64,000 bases of DNA from Stictocephala bisonia (taxonomy: Eukaryota; Arthropoda; Insecta; Hemiptera; Membracidae). Positions 23,440-34,537 of this stretch are shown piece after piece. A program made the position numbers and the translations under genes. Under the pieces are notes generated by a model. It did no database searches. It was not told the origin of the DNA and saw nothing but the letters and a program-made list of their open reading frames with translations. Where the stretch lies: positions 1,005,886 through 1,069,885 of the forward strand of contig JAQJVL010000322.1 in NCBI GenBank assembly GCA_035578905.1. The letters run 5' to 3'. Every line of letters begins with the position of its first letter. The stretch's first letter is position 1.

Positions 23440-24240
23440 TCCACAGCCTTTTGCTACGACCACCGTCGCCACAGCTCAGCTACATGACGTTCCCAGACAT
23501 AGCTGACCAGTCGACTGTCTCAAGGTAAGCCTCCAAGTAAGTTTACTCTGTGTCGATCACCTCCCAATGAGCCTGAACGAACGGCAATTCTTCAATAAGA
23601 TACTTTACATGGTCCAAATAAGATGCCATCTGGTATTTATCATGGGGCTGGGAACACCAGCGTTGACGAATAGAGTTTTCTCGCAAGAAGATATCATTGT
23701 CCGATAGCGACTGGTCCTGCTTAAAAGCCGGGACTACACTGTCTTTTAAGCCCGTATTAGTCGATTGGACTCCTTGACTTCGGGTGTTCAGCTTCCCATC
23801 GACAATTGTCCCTAATAGATTTGCTCATGCTTCAGAAGAAGACCTCAAGCTTGTCACCTCAATAGATCTCCTCCTCAGTGGCAATCAATCGTCGGAACAG
23901 TCTATGCTATTTCTCACGTTCTAGAGCTCGGACCGTAGCTTCCACTTTCTTACACTGGTGCCGGTCGGCAGCTTTCTTCCGCCACTGTCACTTTATATAC
24001 TCCATATACTTTTCTTTGTCCTCGATTGTAGCAGTGACCCCTGCAGCCTCACAAGTGATTACGTATTCCTGTTCGCTCAACTCTACTTCTGCCCACCAGT
24101 CTTCCATCTTCGTAGTATTATTTATTCGGGATATGTTTACGATACAGTTTACAGTTGATTATCTGACCCATGGATTCAAGCAGCTCACGTACGTCTTGAT
24201 GTTAGGTTTCTAGAAGTTGCTGAAGACACCCATTAATGGT
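23440..24240 (-). pseudogene. Decayed coding remnant, minus strand, unidentified
   Basis: On the minus strand protein-like islands appear between stops: EDWWAEVELSEQEYVITCEA running into TATIEDKEKYMEYIK (about 24,110-24,000), and KYQMASYLDHVKYLIEELPF then VQAHWEVIDTE (about 23,640-23,555). Base composition is richer in GC than the flanks. I do not recognise the family; a dead retroelement or retrocopy is most likely. The two plus-strand open frames here look like shadows. Confidence 0.35.
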
Positions 24241-24519
24241 GATTTATTTGACATAAAAGGTGAAGGCAGTTTGACTGCATAAATAACACTCCACATCTTG
24301 AAATTACATAAGCTTGAAAGTTATTTATTAGCATTAGATTGTTCATGATATGTAGATCTACTTATAAAAAAAATAAAATTACGGTAGGTTTTATCACATG
24401 TGTGAATGACTAAATACGATACAATCGAAAAAGCAGCGCAGCAAAACGTCTTAAAGGTTACGGTCGTAGCCGTGCGAGGTTGACACGTAACGTATTTCAG
24501 TATTTATAAAAAAATTATA

Positions 24520-24730
24520 TCATGTTCTGATTATGTTTTGTACATGACGCTGTGATAGTGTGAGCTGTGGTTCAGGGATTGCCGGGTGTTAGAGCAAGCG
24601 TCTGTATATGTATTTTGTATGTATTTTTTATTTTTTTTTTCTTTATTTACAAATTTAATAGCAGTAGGATATAAGGGAAGATATGCCCTGCTGTAAACGA
24701 CATGGTAAGTTACTTAATCATTGCTCTTTA
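24520..24730 (+). repeat. Dispersed repeat, copy 2
   Basis: Second copy of the repeat at 23,090-23,330, in the same orientation, diverged, with a long T run (about 24,625-24,645). Confidence 0.5.
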
Positions 24731-24769
24731 GTTTTATTTTTATTTACGTTTTCAACAACATAACTAGGT

Positions 24770-25020
24770 GCGGTATGAAGTAGGATAGTATATGATTTCC
24801 TATTTGAAGAACGCCAAGTGATGTGTCCTGCCGGACCTGCCGTGGCTCCATACTTTTCATGTACCACTGCTCAGAGCCACTACATCAGTTTTGGTTAAGT
24901 TCTCAACGAAACGTTTGGATAGGAATCCGGCTCTGGTTTCCATCTCCACCAGGATTGCATAGAGGCCGTAACTATCCATGCCACCACGGTCGGTTATGCC
25001 TTTCGGATGTACCATGTTAA
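24770..25020 (-). pseudogene. Possible coding remnant, minus strand, unidentified
   Basis: The minus strand from about 25,015 to 24,855 reads LNMVHPKGITDRGGMDSYGL, then YAILVEMETRAGFLSKRFVE, without a stop. It then meets TGA in front of KVWSHGRSGRTHH. It is protein-like and GC-richer than its surroundings. I do not recognise it. Confidence 0.3.
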
Positions 25021-25399
25021 GTAGTGTTTCCAGGTTTTTTTAGTTTAGTACTTAGATCCATATTTATGTATCACTTTCAATCTGAAAAACTCTGTGCTAG
25101 AAACATGATCAGTACACAAATGCAGACATATACTATTTTTAATTCGTCGTACTCACTCACTTACCGAATCTCCACCTAACCTATGATTCAATTATAGTAT
25201 TCTACTTACTTTTTCTTTCTCTTCCCCCTCCTTCCTGTTTTTTCCACCAAAGATATGATCTTCTAAAACACAACTGAAGGTCAGGATCTACAGTGTACTG
25301 ACTTATATAGCCTGACTGACAGAATCTTAGACGTTTCTGGAGAGAAAAGCTACGTAACAGCTATTAACTGTGATTTATTAAATATACTGAGCTGTTTGA

Positions 25400-26300
25400 C
25401 TGCAGTCCTTGACGATAGGAAGCAGATACGAGACCTTGAAAACCATTGAACACTTGGTTTCGTTCCGTAATATAGTACAGCGTTACTTACTATAGCTCAA
25501 TATCAAAAGTTCACAAATAAATGGGTTTTTATAGATTTTTCCGTTTTCTAGGTCCGATCAAGTGACCTTGAAACCCACCGAACACCTGGTAAGGTTACAT
25601 CGTACAGTGTACTATTATGTACTCTGCCTCGATACTAAATTTCGTAAAAATACAGTAATAAATGGATTTTTTTAGTAATGTGTTTCGGGTTTGAACTTAG
25701 AGTAAAGTGATCCTGAAAACCACTGCATATATGGGAATATTACATCATTCGGTATAGTATGAAGTAGTACGTCCCGATACCAAGTTTCATGGGTATCAAA
25801 AAATTAATTAATTTCATATAATATTTTTCGGGTTCGTGGTATCTGTACCTTGAAAATAAAGCTAAATGTGCAAAACTATTTTTTACGATGCCGTATGATG
25901 TAGTATGCCTATATACTGAGTTTCGTAGTTTTTTTATGTAAAAATTGATTGTATTCGAATATTTTCCGAATTGGAGCTTTAGGTAAAGTGACCTTGGAAT
26001 TGAGGCTGGACATGTAAAACCAAATTTATACGGTGTAACATGACTGGAAACGTTAACGTACTGAGTTTCATAAATTTATCGCTTATCGTTTAGGAGATAT
26101 GGATTGTTAAAGGTGGGCAGTGCCTTTAATTTTAAAATAGGCAACATGCAATACATGGAACCTCGGTATGGTAAAGGGTTGTAGGCGAGGTTTGGTGACG
26201 ATCGGACGGTAAATAATGGAGATTTGACCACTTACACTATATAAAATAGCGTTACGTCATAACTGGGATCTCCATACCGTATGTGTATGAAGTAGACGTA
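25400..26300 (+). repeat. Degenerate tandem repeat, period roughly 120-150 bp
   Basis: The same phrase order recurs about five times with heavy divergence: a GTGACCTTGAAA(A)CC segment, then GTAT(A/G)GTATGAAGTAG-like, then CCCGATACCAAGTTTCATGG-like, then an AAATTAAT or TAAATGGATTTTT run. Occurrences of the GTGACC/GTGATCC phrase are at about 25,430, 25,560, 25,705, 25,850 and 25,990. A last block (26,150-26,230) reads GAGGTTTGGTGACGATCGGA then CGGTAAATAATGGAG. A related style of repeat lies at 63,080-63,440. Confidence 0.6.
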
Positions 26301-26862
26301 GGGGAAAATGATAAAAAATCCGATATAAATCCGATAGTAAATAAATGTACTTGAGGTAATATAAGAACATATAAATTACCATAATCGATAATATTGATAA
26401 ATATAAATATATTAATTAACACATATGGAAGATCAATAAGTTACTAATATTAATCAATAAATTTTAATCGTAAAATATTTATCATCATCGATTAATAAAC
26501 TTAAGAATATTAAACAAGTCTAGTGTGAACATATGGACAAAACATTCTAAATACTGGCTCTATTGACGCGCCGAATCTTCAGTTATATCTGTGTATGCAT
26601 CGCCCATCAGGAGTCCCTGGTAGGATTTACGTATGTCCAAGGTGATGAGAAAATATGGAGAGACTATTTTAGAGAACTTTTAAACTGTGATAGCATAGGA
26701 AATAGAGACATAGAAGACAACTTAAATTATCACAATTTGCATTCTAATATTATGCCGACTACTGAAAAAAATAGAAGAAGCCATAAAACAACTGAAAAAC
26801 AATAAAGCCCCTGGAGAAAATAAAATCACAACTGAGACAATCAAAAGCGGTGGAAAAGTCCT

Positions 26863-27454
26863 CATGAAAGAAATACACACGTTAATAATGAGTGTATGGG
26901 AAACAGAAACTATACAGGGGGAGTATACAGAAGCAGTGATAATTCCTATCCACAAGAAAGGTGATAAACAGTTATGCTCCAACTATAGGGGTATATCCCT
27001 TCTAAATACTGTTTATAAAATATTTTCTAAAATTTTACTGTCAAGGCTAAATTCCTTCACAGAGGCCATAATTGAAGAACAGCAAAGAGGGTTTATGAAA
27101 GGAAGATCTACAACCTACCAAATCTTTTTGATTAAACGAGTAATTTCAAAATACTAGGAGTTTAATAAGAGTTTATATGGAATCATTATTGATTTTAAGA
27201 AAGCATACGACAGAATTGACAGAAAATCACTATTTAAGATCATGGAAAAGCATGGTATACCAGAAAATTTGATAAGTTTAACAAAACTGTGCATAAGTGA
27301 GTCCAAAGCTAAAGTAAAAATAGATGGAGAAATATCTAAAAGTGTCCACATAAACACAGGGGTGAGACAAGGAAATGGAATTTCCCCTACTCTCTTCAAT
27401 ATAGTTATAGAAGAAGCCTTACAAAATACAAAAAAACCTCCAAAGAGGCATTAA
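26863..27454 (+). pseudogene. RTE-like reverse transcriptase, first half
   Basis: Blocks visible: AVIIPIHKKGDKQLCSNYRG, ISLLNTVYKIFSKILLSRL, QQRGFMKGRSTT; after a TAG at about 27,157, GIIIDFKKAYDRID (motif A) and VRQGNGISPTLFNIVIEEAL (motif B). The coding strand then meets the DD82E transposon at 27,473. The remaining motif C is 3.1 kb away at 30,615. Confidence 0.8.
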
Positions 27455-27472
27455 ACTAGGAGTAGACCTATA

Positions 27473-30400
27473 GTCTGTGAGGCCACTAAAGGACTCTGAG
27501 GGATTAACTTTCCCTCCACCAACGCACGCACACTCACCGGCAGGGGCGCAACAGGCCCGACCTACCCCTCGTGGCTAGTCAATTACTTAACCAGTCGAGA
27601 GCCTACTACAAAATAATAACTTTGTGATGTAAAAGTTTTTTGTTGTCGTTTTAATTTTTTCTGTGATATCCATAAAATTTTGAGTCAAACGACACCAAAT
27701 ACGATATAATTACCATGATTTTTAAATATTCAAACAACAATCATTCTAATCATGAACCCAAAGATAAACGAAATAGTACTGTATATCGTTCGGTATACAC
27801 CAAATAAAATATATAAATAAATAAATGGTAAAACATGATAGGTTTCGTTATTAGTAGACGTTGATGGAACCTTGGTTACAATTACGTTAAAAAAATACAA
27901 CAATTAATAATGCTACAAAATTTTACATTTATTAATCATTAGTTTCTTAACCTGTGCTCTCAATTTACACTCGTAAGTTTATGCTATATGCTATAATCAC
28001 AATATTATAGATCTACATTTAAAATTTGAAGAAGCAAACATAATTCAATAAATTTAAAATACTTTATACAACAAATAACGGTATTTACACGGACATGACA
28101 AATATATATAACAAATACTATAAAAAAGGTATTTATAAGCTATTTATAATACGTCATACAACAAATAATAGAACTAACAACAACATATATAAACATAAAA
28201 AAATTATAAAAACAGTATTTACAAGTTTGTACTACAACAGTAGTAAGTAGTCAGTATAAACATACAACCTACATGAAAATTTCACACCGAAGGTGATTAA
28301 ATCCGTTGATTAAATTTCCTTAACACATAGAAACTTACTACTCTAAAGGAAAGGAATCGAGTTCTTCATCGGAGTCGTTATCGAAGTCACTATCTTCCTC
28401 AGAATCGCCCAGGCACAAGTTGATGATCAAGTCCTGCACACTTATGTCATTGAGACCCTCACTTGACCAATCAGCATCTATGGATTTCTTAACGTGCTGG
28501 ACGTACTTCTTCCACTTCTCTGGCGTAACGGTGGAGATGGCTTCCATAAACAGTTGTTGAAGATCTACAAGTTTGAATGTTTTATTTCTCTCTTTAACGT
28601 ACCCTTTTAAGTAACCCCAAACCATTTCTATAGGGTTGTAATGACAGTGATAAGGCGGGAGTCGAATTACAGTAATGCCCATTTCAGCTGCCCTTACATC
28701 AATATCGTATTTAGGTTGAGGTGACTTATGCAGCTTGACAATTTCGTACAGTTCCCACTTCCGCAAATCAGCGTTAAACACTATGCCTTTTTCCTGCAGC
28801 CATTGTATCATTTTTGCTTTTGTAGAACTTGAAGTAGGGGCTTTGTCCTTTATTCTCGAGTGGTAAGGAGCATTGTCCATCACAATCACACTGCCTGGAG
28901 GAATGGCTGGGACCAACACTTCAAAAAACCAAGACTCGAAAACATCACCGTTCATCTCCTCGTGGTAGTCACACGTCTTTTTTGATTCAAACATAAGGGG
29001 AGGACTATTAATCCAACCTTGCTGCCCCCCTGCATGACAAATGATTAACCTTTTGCCCTTCCCCAGTGGTTTAGTTAATGTCCCCTTTACGCTGTCATCA
29101 GTCCAGCCTTTATCGTTGGTCAAGTTTGCATTGAGCCAAGTTTCATCTAAAAAAATTACTTTGTTCATATCTACATTGTGAATTTTTCTAAGAAACTGGC
29201 ATCTCAGTAGGGCAACCGATGGTTTCTCCATCAAACATTTCCTACTGTTTAACGTTTTGTACAAAAACCCTATTGATTTCAACACTTTGCGAAGTGACCA
29301 ACTACTGCCATGAAATAAATCAGCATCTTTCAGAGAAATCAGAAGTTTTCTGAGAACCGGCACCTCTTTTCTTTCGTAATATCCTAAAATGTGCCGATGA
29401 ATAGCTGATTTCTGAAAATCATCTAAATCTGTTTTGTATTTTTTAGTTTGTGACTCACGATTCTTTTTTGGTGTTCGGATGAGTGTCCGGCTTCTCTTAG
29501 TGGTAGATGTCTCTTCTTCCTCGTCGATACCATCTGTTGAAGTTTCAAGTTGGGTTAAATCACTATCTTCACCTCCTGTGGCCTTCACTGCTTCTGTAAG
29601 CTGGCTGTTGATGCGGCGAACAGTCCTATAAGGAACTTTACAAGCACTTGATACTCTCTCAAGAACTTTTCTCACATCCATAATTGGTCCCATATTATTT
29701 TTTTCTAAATAAAAATATTCTATAACAGACGCCACAATAGTCCTAGCTTGAGTATGCAAATTTTCCCTCTTTCCAGACGACATCGTAAACTGTAACCAAT
29801 TTTCTTATAATAGAAAAAAATATCATTTGTTAAACACAGCACTGTTAATGACGGAACCTCACTGGAGCTACGACTCGCTATAAACTGGCACTTGTAGCAC
29901 CCACTGAAATTCACAAACAACTGTATATCTGACGACTTGAAATTGGTGTTATCTAGAGACGCTTGTTACTTTGATACCCTGAGTCATTGTCAGTGACTCA
30001 CAGAATAGCCAAACTGGGGGTTGAGTCATAAGAAAATGTGTAAATATCTGAAAACCTCATTAGCAGCTTTGGCTACAGATAATGTCTAACTGCATGGATT
30101 CAATAGTGAGTCGACATTCAAATGTTTAATATTGATTGACATTATTTGATGTTTACTTATTTAGACAATACGTAAACCATGACGTGTAAATGACGATGTT
30201 TAATTCAATCAATTTCATACACTATCCGTGTTTCGATTATTAGCTATTATTAATACTTTGCCTGTTATTTTAAATATAAACAAAAAAAGTAAAATTTATC
30301 TTGAAAAAAAATTAGAATATTAATGTCTTTGTTTAATTTTTGGAGGTGGTGCTCCATTTAATTTACTTTTTCTCGCCTTTTTTTACTGATTTCAAAAAGA

Positions 30401-30592
30401 AACAGCTCAAAAAGCTACAACTACAAACGTAAATGTATCAACCACATAGTGAATGTTTATATGGCTATTATGAAGGGTCGAGTTCCAGTTAGGACGGCGC
30501 GTGAGTATCACAAAGAACGCCCCTTTGTCTGTGGTGTGAGTGTGTGTGTGAGGGCTGCTAATCCCTCAGAGTCCATCGCTGCCCTCACGACC
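27473..30592 (-). mobile_element. DD82E (Sailor-like) IS630/Tc1/mariner transposon, about 3.1 kb
   Basis: The element cuts the RTE-like LINE. Its ends are 34-bp imperfect inverted repeats sharing GGACTCTGAGGGATTA at positions 19-34. With the TA duplication known for this superfamily the borders are 27,473 and 30,592. However, the flanks share eight bases, GACCTATA (27,465-27,472 and 30,589-30,596), so an 8-bp duplication cannot be excluded. Inside is a single uninterrupted transposase gene. Intact coding and ends inside a broken LINE show it is a recent arrival and possibly still mobile. Confidence 0.8.
28338..29783 (-). CDS. DD82E transposase (Sailor-like), intact, 481 aa
   Basis: Cut-and-paste transposase with a DDE catalytic core. 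The start is ATG at 29,781-29,783. N-terminal helical DNA-binding region at residues about 1-65 (PYRTVRRINSQL), a basic/acidic linker with KRSRTLIRTPKKNRESQTKK (about 96-115), then the core: D213 in VIFLDETWLN, D303 in VIVMDNAPYH and E386 in NPIEMVWGYL. Exactly 82 residues lie between the second Asp and the Glu; DD82E is the signature I know for the Sailor group of IS630/Tc1/mariner elements. The C-terminus is strongly acidic (EEDSDFDNDSDEELDS). There is no stop or shift in 1,446 nt. Confidence 0.88.
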   Translation of the reverse strand: MSSGKRENLHTQARTIVASVIEYFYLEKNNMGPIMDVRKVLERVSSACKVPYRTVRRINSQLTEAVKATGGEDSDLTQLETSTDGIDEEEETSTTKRSRTLIRTPKKNRESQTKKYKTDLDDFQKSAIHRHILGYYERKEVPVLRKLLISLKDADLFHGSSWSLRKVLKSIGFLYKTLNSRKCLMEKPSVALLRCQFLRKIHNVDMNKVIFLDETWLNANLTNDKGWTDDSVKGTLTKPLGKGKRLIICHAGGQQGWINSPPLMFESKKTCDYHEEMNGDVFESWFFEVLVPAIPPGSVIVMDNAPYHSRIKDKAPTSSSTKAKMIQWLQEKGIVFNADLRKWELYEIVKLHKSPQPKYDIDVRAAEMGITVIRLPPYHCHYNPIEMVWGYLKGYVKERNKTFKLVDLQQLFMEAISTVTPEKWKKYVQHVKKSIDADWSSEGLNDISVQDLIINLCLGDSEEDSDFDNDSDEELDSFPLE

Positions 30593-30602
30593 TATAAATA
30601 TA

Positions 30603-31145
30603 ATGGCATTTGCAGATGATGTTGTAATTTTAGCAGAAAACTCTGGAAACCTATGCCTATTACCTGAAAATTTTATTAAAGAATGTGAGAAAGTAGGATT
30701 AGAGCTAAATGAAGAAAAAACTAAAATTATTCACTTTGATCAAAACGCTAACAATAGAGGTGTAAATTTCAACATTGCCAAATGTTCAATAAATTGTGTG
30801 GAGAGCTTTAAATATTTAAGAGTTACCATTAATAATTCAAATTCTGAAAATTTAGAGATACAAAGAATACTAGCAAATGCCAAGAAGAGCGTAGGTTCTT
30901 GTACAAAACTTTTATCATCCAAACTTTTATCAAGATGCCCAAAATTAAGATTATACAAGACCATTATACAGCCAGTTTTATTGTATGGAAGTGAAACATG
31001 GGTAATTTCCAAAAGAAATGAAGTACGTTTTATAGTGTTTGAAAATAAAGCACTTCGAAAAGTATTCGGCCCAGTCTATGACGAAGGAGTTTGGCGCATA
31101 AGAAAAATAGAGAGCTATGTGCCCTATACAAAGAGCCTGATATAA
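30603..31145 (+). pseudogene. RTE-like reverse transcriptase, second half
   Basis: It starts MAFADDVVILAENSGN, so the catalytic FADD box is intact. The thumb and connection follow, with LELNEEKTKIIHF, FKYLRVTINN and LYKTIIQPVLLYGSETWVIS, which are typical of RTE/L1-like LINEs. It stops at 31,143-31,145; more C-terminal residues continue in other frames to about 31,390. Confidence 0.8.
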
Positions 31146-31652
31146 TAGCGCTTATAAAATCCAAAAGAATTAGTTGGTTAGGTCATGTACTTCGGAGACA
31201 GGAAGGTACAGGACTGAAAGATTTGTGAGGCCGTACCTACAGGAAGATGTCCGTTAGGCAGACCTAAATTAAGATGGTATGACCAAGTCAAGAAGGATGT
31301 AATCTAATGCGGAGGAGCAATCCAGATTGTGGAGGATAGAGAAGAGTGGAGGAGGCTAATCTACGAGGCAAAAAATCGACTGAGATTTGTAACGCCCCAG
31401 CAGTAAGTAAGTAAGTAAGGTGATGAGACACAAAATTTTAAAAAAATCAAATAAATAAATAAACTTTTTTATTGCGTAGTAACAATTTTTGACATGTCAT
31501 GCAATCGTCAACATAATATAAGTATAATATATAAAATTTATTAAAATTCTAAAACCAAACAACAAATTTTCATTCACTCCACATTCAAATACATATATTT
31601 CTAACATTCATACAGCCACAATCACACTGCCTTCCTGTCCTGCTATTTAATT

Positions 31653-33065
31653 TTAATCTTCCCAGTGACTCATCATGAACTCATCCACAGAATAGAACGC
31701 TTTAGACACCAAGAGGTGTCTAAGTCGAGTTTTGAATTGAGTTTGGTTATTAATTGGAAATCCTTCAGGGAGTTTGTTGATTAGTCTGACACCAACCTGA
31801 TGTGGCATGTGGTCTGATAGTGCCAATCTATGTTGCTGTGTTCGGAGGTTGTCCCTGCCTCTAGTATAGTATTGGTGAACGTTTCTGCCACGAATCAAGG
31901 AAAAACGTGATCTGCAGTATAGTATCACCTCATACATATAAAGGCAAGGTAAAGTCAGCAATTTTAACTCCCTAAAAGAATTCTGGCACGACTCTCTGTG
32001 GTTCAATTTAGCAATTATTCTGACAGCCTTTTTTTGAAGTTTAAAAACTCTTTCCATTTTGCTTTTTGCACAACCTCCCCAAAGTCTCACTCCATATGCC
32101 AGATGTGAATGTACCATGCCATAGTAGGCCATGATTAAGACGTTAGGCACACAGAACTTTGCAAGATTGCGCAATGCATATATGCCTGAAGCAACTTTAC
32201 CACAAACGTGGTCTATATGGTCGTCCCATGTCAGTCCCCTATCAAGGAACATTCCAAGGAATTTTGTAGAATTTACCACCTCTAAAAGAGTGTCATCCAA
32301 GAAGACATGAGGTTGAGAATGGAGTTCCTGCTGTCGCAGGCAAAAACTGATTACGTTGGATTTGGTTTGGTTTGATTTTAGATTCAGTTCACTGAAATGT
32401 TGAATGCAAGAACTTAGCTCTATAAAAGCTGTGATTTCTAATTCTTTAGATGTGTTTCCTTTAATACAGAGAGTCGTATCATCGGCATATTGAATCAGTT
32501 CTCCATTCTGGATCACTGTATTCAATCTGCAGACATAGATTAAAAAAAGAAGTGGCCCTAGGACCGAACCCTGGGTGACTCCATGAAGCATTCTATTTTT
32601 ATTTGAAGTTACATTAGAAATCTGTACACACTGGTTCCGATCTTTAAGATACGAAGTTAGCCAGCTGTGTGGTAAACCTCTAACTCCAGATTTTTCTAAA
32701 AGGTGCAACAGTGTCTCATGATGCACACAATCAAATGCTTTGGAGAGGTCAAGAAAAATACTAAGCACTTGTTCTTTACCCTCCAAGCCATCAACAACAG
32801 TGTCTAAAAGTTTATTGATTGCATCAATTGTGGATCTTTCCTTTCTAAATCCAAATTGCTCTGGATTCAATAAATTGTGACTCTTAATGAAGCTTGAAAG
32901 TCTATCATAGAAGATCCTTTCGTAAATCTTACTAAAGAGATGAAGAATTGAAATTGGACGATAATTGCTCTTGAGTGAAGAGTCGTCTTTTTTGTAAATT
33001 GGAATAACTTTTGCTGTCTTCAAAAGTGACGGAAAACGTCCTGATTCAAATGAAAAATTTATCAA
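31653..33065 (-). CDS. LINE C reverse transcriptase, long open frame
   Basis: 470 codons without a stop: VIPIYKKDDSSLKSNYRPIS, FGFRKERSTIDAI, motif A LSIFLDLSKAFDCVHHET, motif B GVTQGSVLGPLLFLIYV and an intact catalytic box [11 protein letters not shown]. The thumb (FLGMFLDRGLTWDDHID) and the C-terminal FKLQKKAVRIIAKLNHRESC are also present, ending in a natural stop. The upstream part (33,240-33,947) is in another frame. This is the best-preserved reverse transcriptase domain in the window. Confidence 0.85.
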   Translation of the reverse strand: MINFSFESGRFPSLLKTAKVIPIYKKDDSSLKSNYRPISILHLFSKIYERIFYDRLSSFIKSHNLLNPEQFGFRKERSTIDAINKLLDTVVDGLEGKEQVLSIFLDLSKAFDCVHHETLLHLLEKSGVRGLPHSWLTSYLKDRNQCVQISNVTSNKNRMLHGVTQGSVLGPLLFLIYVCRLNTVIQNGELIQYADDTTLCIKGNTSKELEITAFIELSSCIQHFSELNLKSNQTKSNVISFCLRQQELHSQPHVFLDDTLLEVVNSTKFLGMFLDRGLTWDDHIDHVCGKVASGIYALRNLAKFCVPNVLIMAYYGMVHSHLAYGVRLWGGCAKSKMERVFKLQKKAVRIIAKLNHRESCQNSFRELKLLTLPCLYMYEVILYCRSRFSLIRGRNVHQYYTRGRDNLRTQQHRLALSDHMPHQVGVRLINKLPEGFPINNQTQFKTRLRHLLVSKAFYSVDEFMMSHWED

Positions 33066-33239
33066 TTTTGTGAGTGGCTTCAGCTAGTGCTGACAGCACT
33101 GTTTTAAAAGCCATACAGACAACCCATTGGCATCGCAGGTTTTTTTGGGGCGTAGTCTCTGAATGGCACTAGCCACCTCCTTCTCACATACTGGGGTCAA
33201 GGCCATAGATGCAACTGGTTCTGAAATATAGTTTATGAA

Positions 33240-33947
33240 TTAGAGTTTGTTATACATTGTGTCCGGTAAAGCTACAGTGGTAAAATATTTGTTAAATTCT
33301 TTTGCTACAGTTAATTTATCTTGAACTATTCCTTCACCAATTTTTATTTCAATCGGTTTGGATTTATTGAATAATTTTGACTGTTGTGCTGACGAGTTGA
33401 TAATTTTCCAAGCGGTTTTTGAAAAATTCTCACTATTGCTCAAAACTTTATTGGCATCAAAGGCTTTAGCAGCTTGTATGACTTTTCTATAAATTCTCCT
33501 ATATCTTCTGAAAAAGGTTCTGAAATTTTCGTTTTGGGTTGTTACAAATATTTTGTTAAAGAATTTGAGTTTTTCCCATGAAATAAGAATTCCCTTGGTT
33601 ATCGAAGAACAATTTTTTGGGCGTTTTGACTGTTTTGCATTCTTGAAAGGACAGGCTATGTCTAAATAATAAAAAAATCCATTGTGAAAAGCATGATACA
33701 TGTCATCAACATTATCATAGCTATTCAAGTAGTGCCATGTCTCACATTTTAACAGATTATTGAGTAGACTGACGTTTTGGGAATTAATTTTCCTGGCAAT
33801 ATTAACTGGTGAAGATTGGGCTTCCAGAGTGCATCCACGAACCACAACCCCGAGTGCATAATGATCAGATACGGCAGTGTTCAAAACATAGACTGTCGCA
33901 TGAGGTATGTTAGTAATTACGTTGTCGAATGAATAAGATCCAATCAT
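33240..33947 (-). CDS. LINE C endonuclease end and linker
   Basis: 235 codons: SFDNVITNIPHATVYVLNTA then VSDHYALGVVV, the catalytic DH box at the C-terminal end of the apurinic-like endonuclease, followed by the charged linker with RKVIQAAKAFDANKVLS and AKEFNKYFTTVA. It precedes the reverse transcriptase; the gap 33,065-33,240 contains a frameshift. It begins in mid-domain at about 33,947, marking the 5' truncation. Confidence 0.8.
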   Translation of the reverse strand: MIGSYSFDNVITNIPHATVYVLNTAVSDHYALGVVVRGCTLEAQSSPVNIARKINSQNVSLLNNLLKCETWHYLNSYDNVDDMYHAFHNGFFYYLDIACPFKNAKQSKRPKNCSSITKGILISWEKLKFFNKIFVTTQNENFRTFFRRYRRIYRKVIQAAKAFDANKVLSNSENFSKTAWKIINSSAQQSKLFNKSKPIEIKIGEGIVQDKLTVAKEFNKYFTTVALPDTMYNKL

Positions 33948-33950
33948 AAA

Positions 33951-34350
33951 TAGGTGAAAAAGGACGTAACAATAAAATGTTTTATTTAAGTAACAAAATG
34001 CAAAAAATTAATGTACATATACTATAGTACATCATAACAAATATTTATATAAGCATTTTTTTATAGTATAACACAAATATATTGTAACTTGGCAGCATTG
34101 GTGACGAAACAAAATAGCTATTGCAATATAAAAACATCTTATATGGCATATATTGGTGCACATGATCAAACTTGACATGTTACTAAAAATTTTACGGGAA
34201 TCTTATCATAAATAAAGGCGCTAGAAGCCATATAACAATATGGAAATTATATTATTCTATGAATTACGCTATTGAATCATATTTTATTGATAATACTGGG
34301 AAATATGTACGTAACTGGTGCACGTTATCGCACTTGACAATTTAAAAAAG
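33951..34350. other. AT-rich gap between LINE C and LINE D
   Basis: 400 bp of AT-rich sequence with TATA-like runs. No coding frame and no obvious repeat. Confidence 0.5.
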
Positions 34351-34537
34351 ATCAATCAAATCAAATCAAATATTTTATTGTCAGGAACATTACAATAAAT
34401 GCATAGCAATTGTCAAGACTATACTAACTATAATTTTTACCATATACACCACAGTAACACCTCAGTCATACATACATTGTATCCTCCATTTACTCATGCC
34501 TATCCCCCCCCTCCCAGCCTCGGTTGTAAGTCTTTAA

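Larger units (their letters stand above)
26640..31420 (+). mobile_element. RTE-like LINE, split by a DD82E transposon
   Basis: Coding runs from about 26,640 to 27,464, breaks at a 3.1-kb insertion, and resumes at 30,597 to about 31,390. Linker remnants (EKIWRDYFRELLN) lead to the reverse transcriptase, and the C-terminal region retains ISWLGHVLRR and an EDREEWRRLIYEAKN segment. The 3' end is a GTAAGTAAGTAAGTAAG tail at 31,401-31,418, usual for this kind of LINE. It is 5'-truncated, and frameshifts and stops are present in both halves. Confidence 0.8.
31430..33950 (-). mobile_element. LINE C: CR1/Jockey-like element
   Basis: Minus-strand non-LTR element with the end of the endonuclease and linker (33,947-33,240), a complete reverse transcriptase (33,065-31,653), and a 3' end of TTTATTTATTTATTTG type at about 31,465-31,440. 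It is 5'-truncated inside the endonuclease. Its tail differs from the TTTGA tail of LINE B and D, so it is a sister family. It begins about 20 bp after the RTE-like tail at 31,418. Confidence 0.85.

Noticed and set aside
26240..26256. ACACTATATAAAAT resembling the TATA-like box of the E1/E2 termini
   Set aside because: None of the other terminal modules is nearby; a single short AT-rich match is expected by chance.
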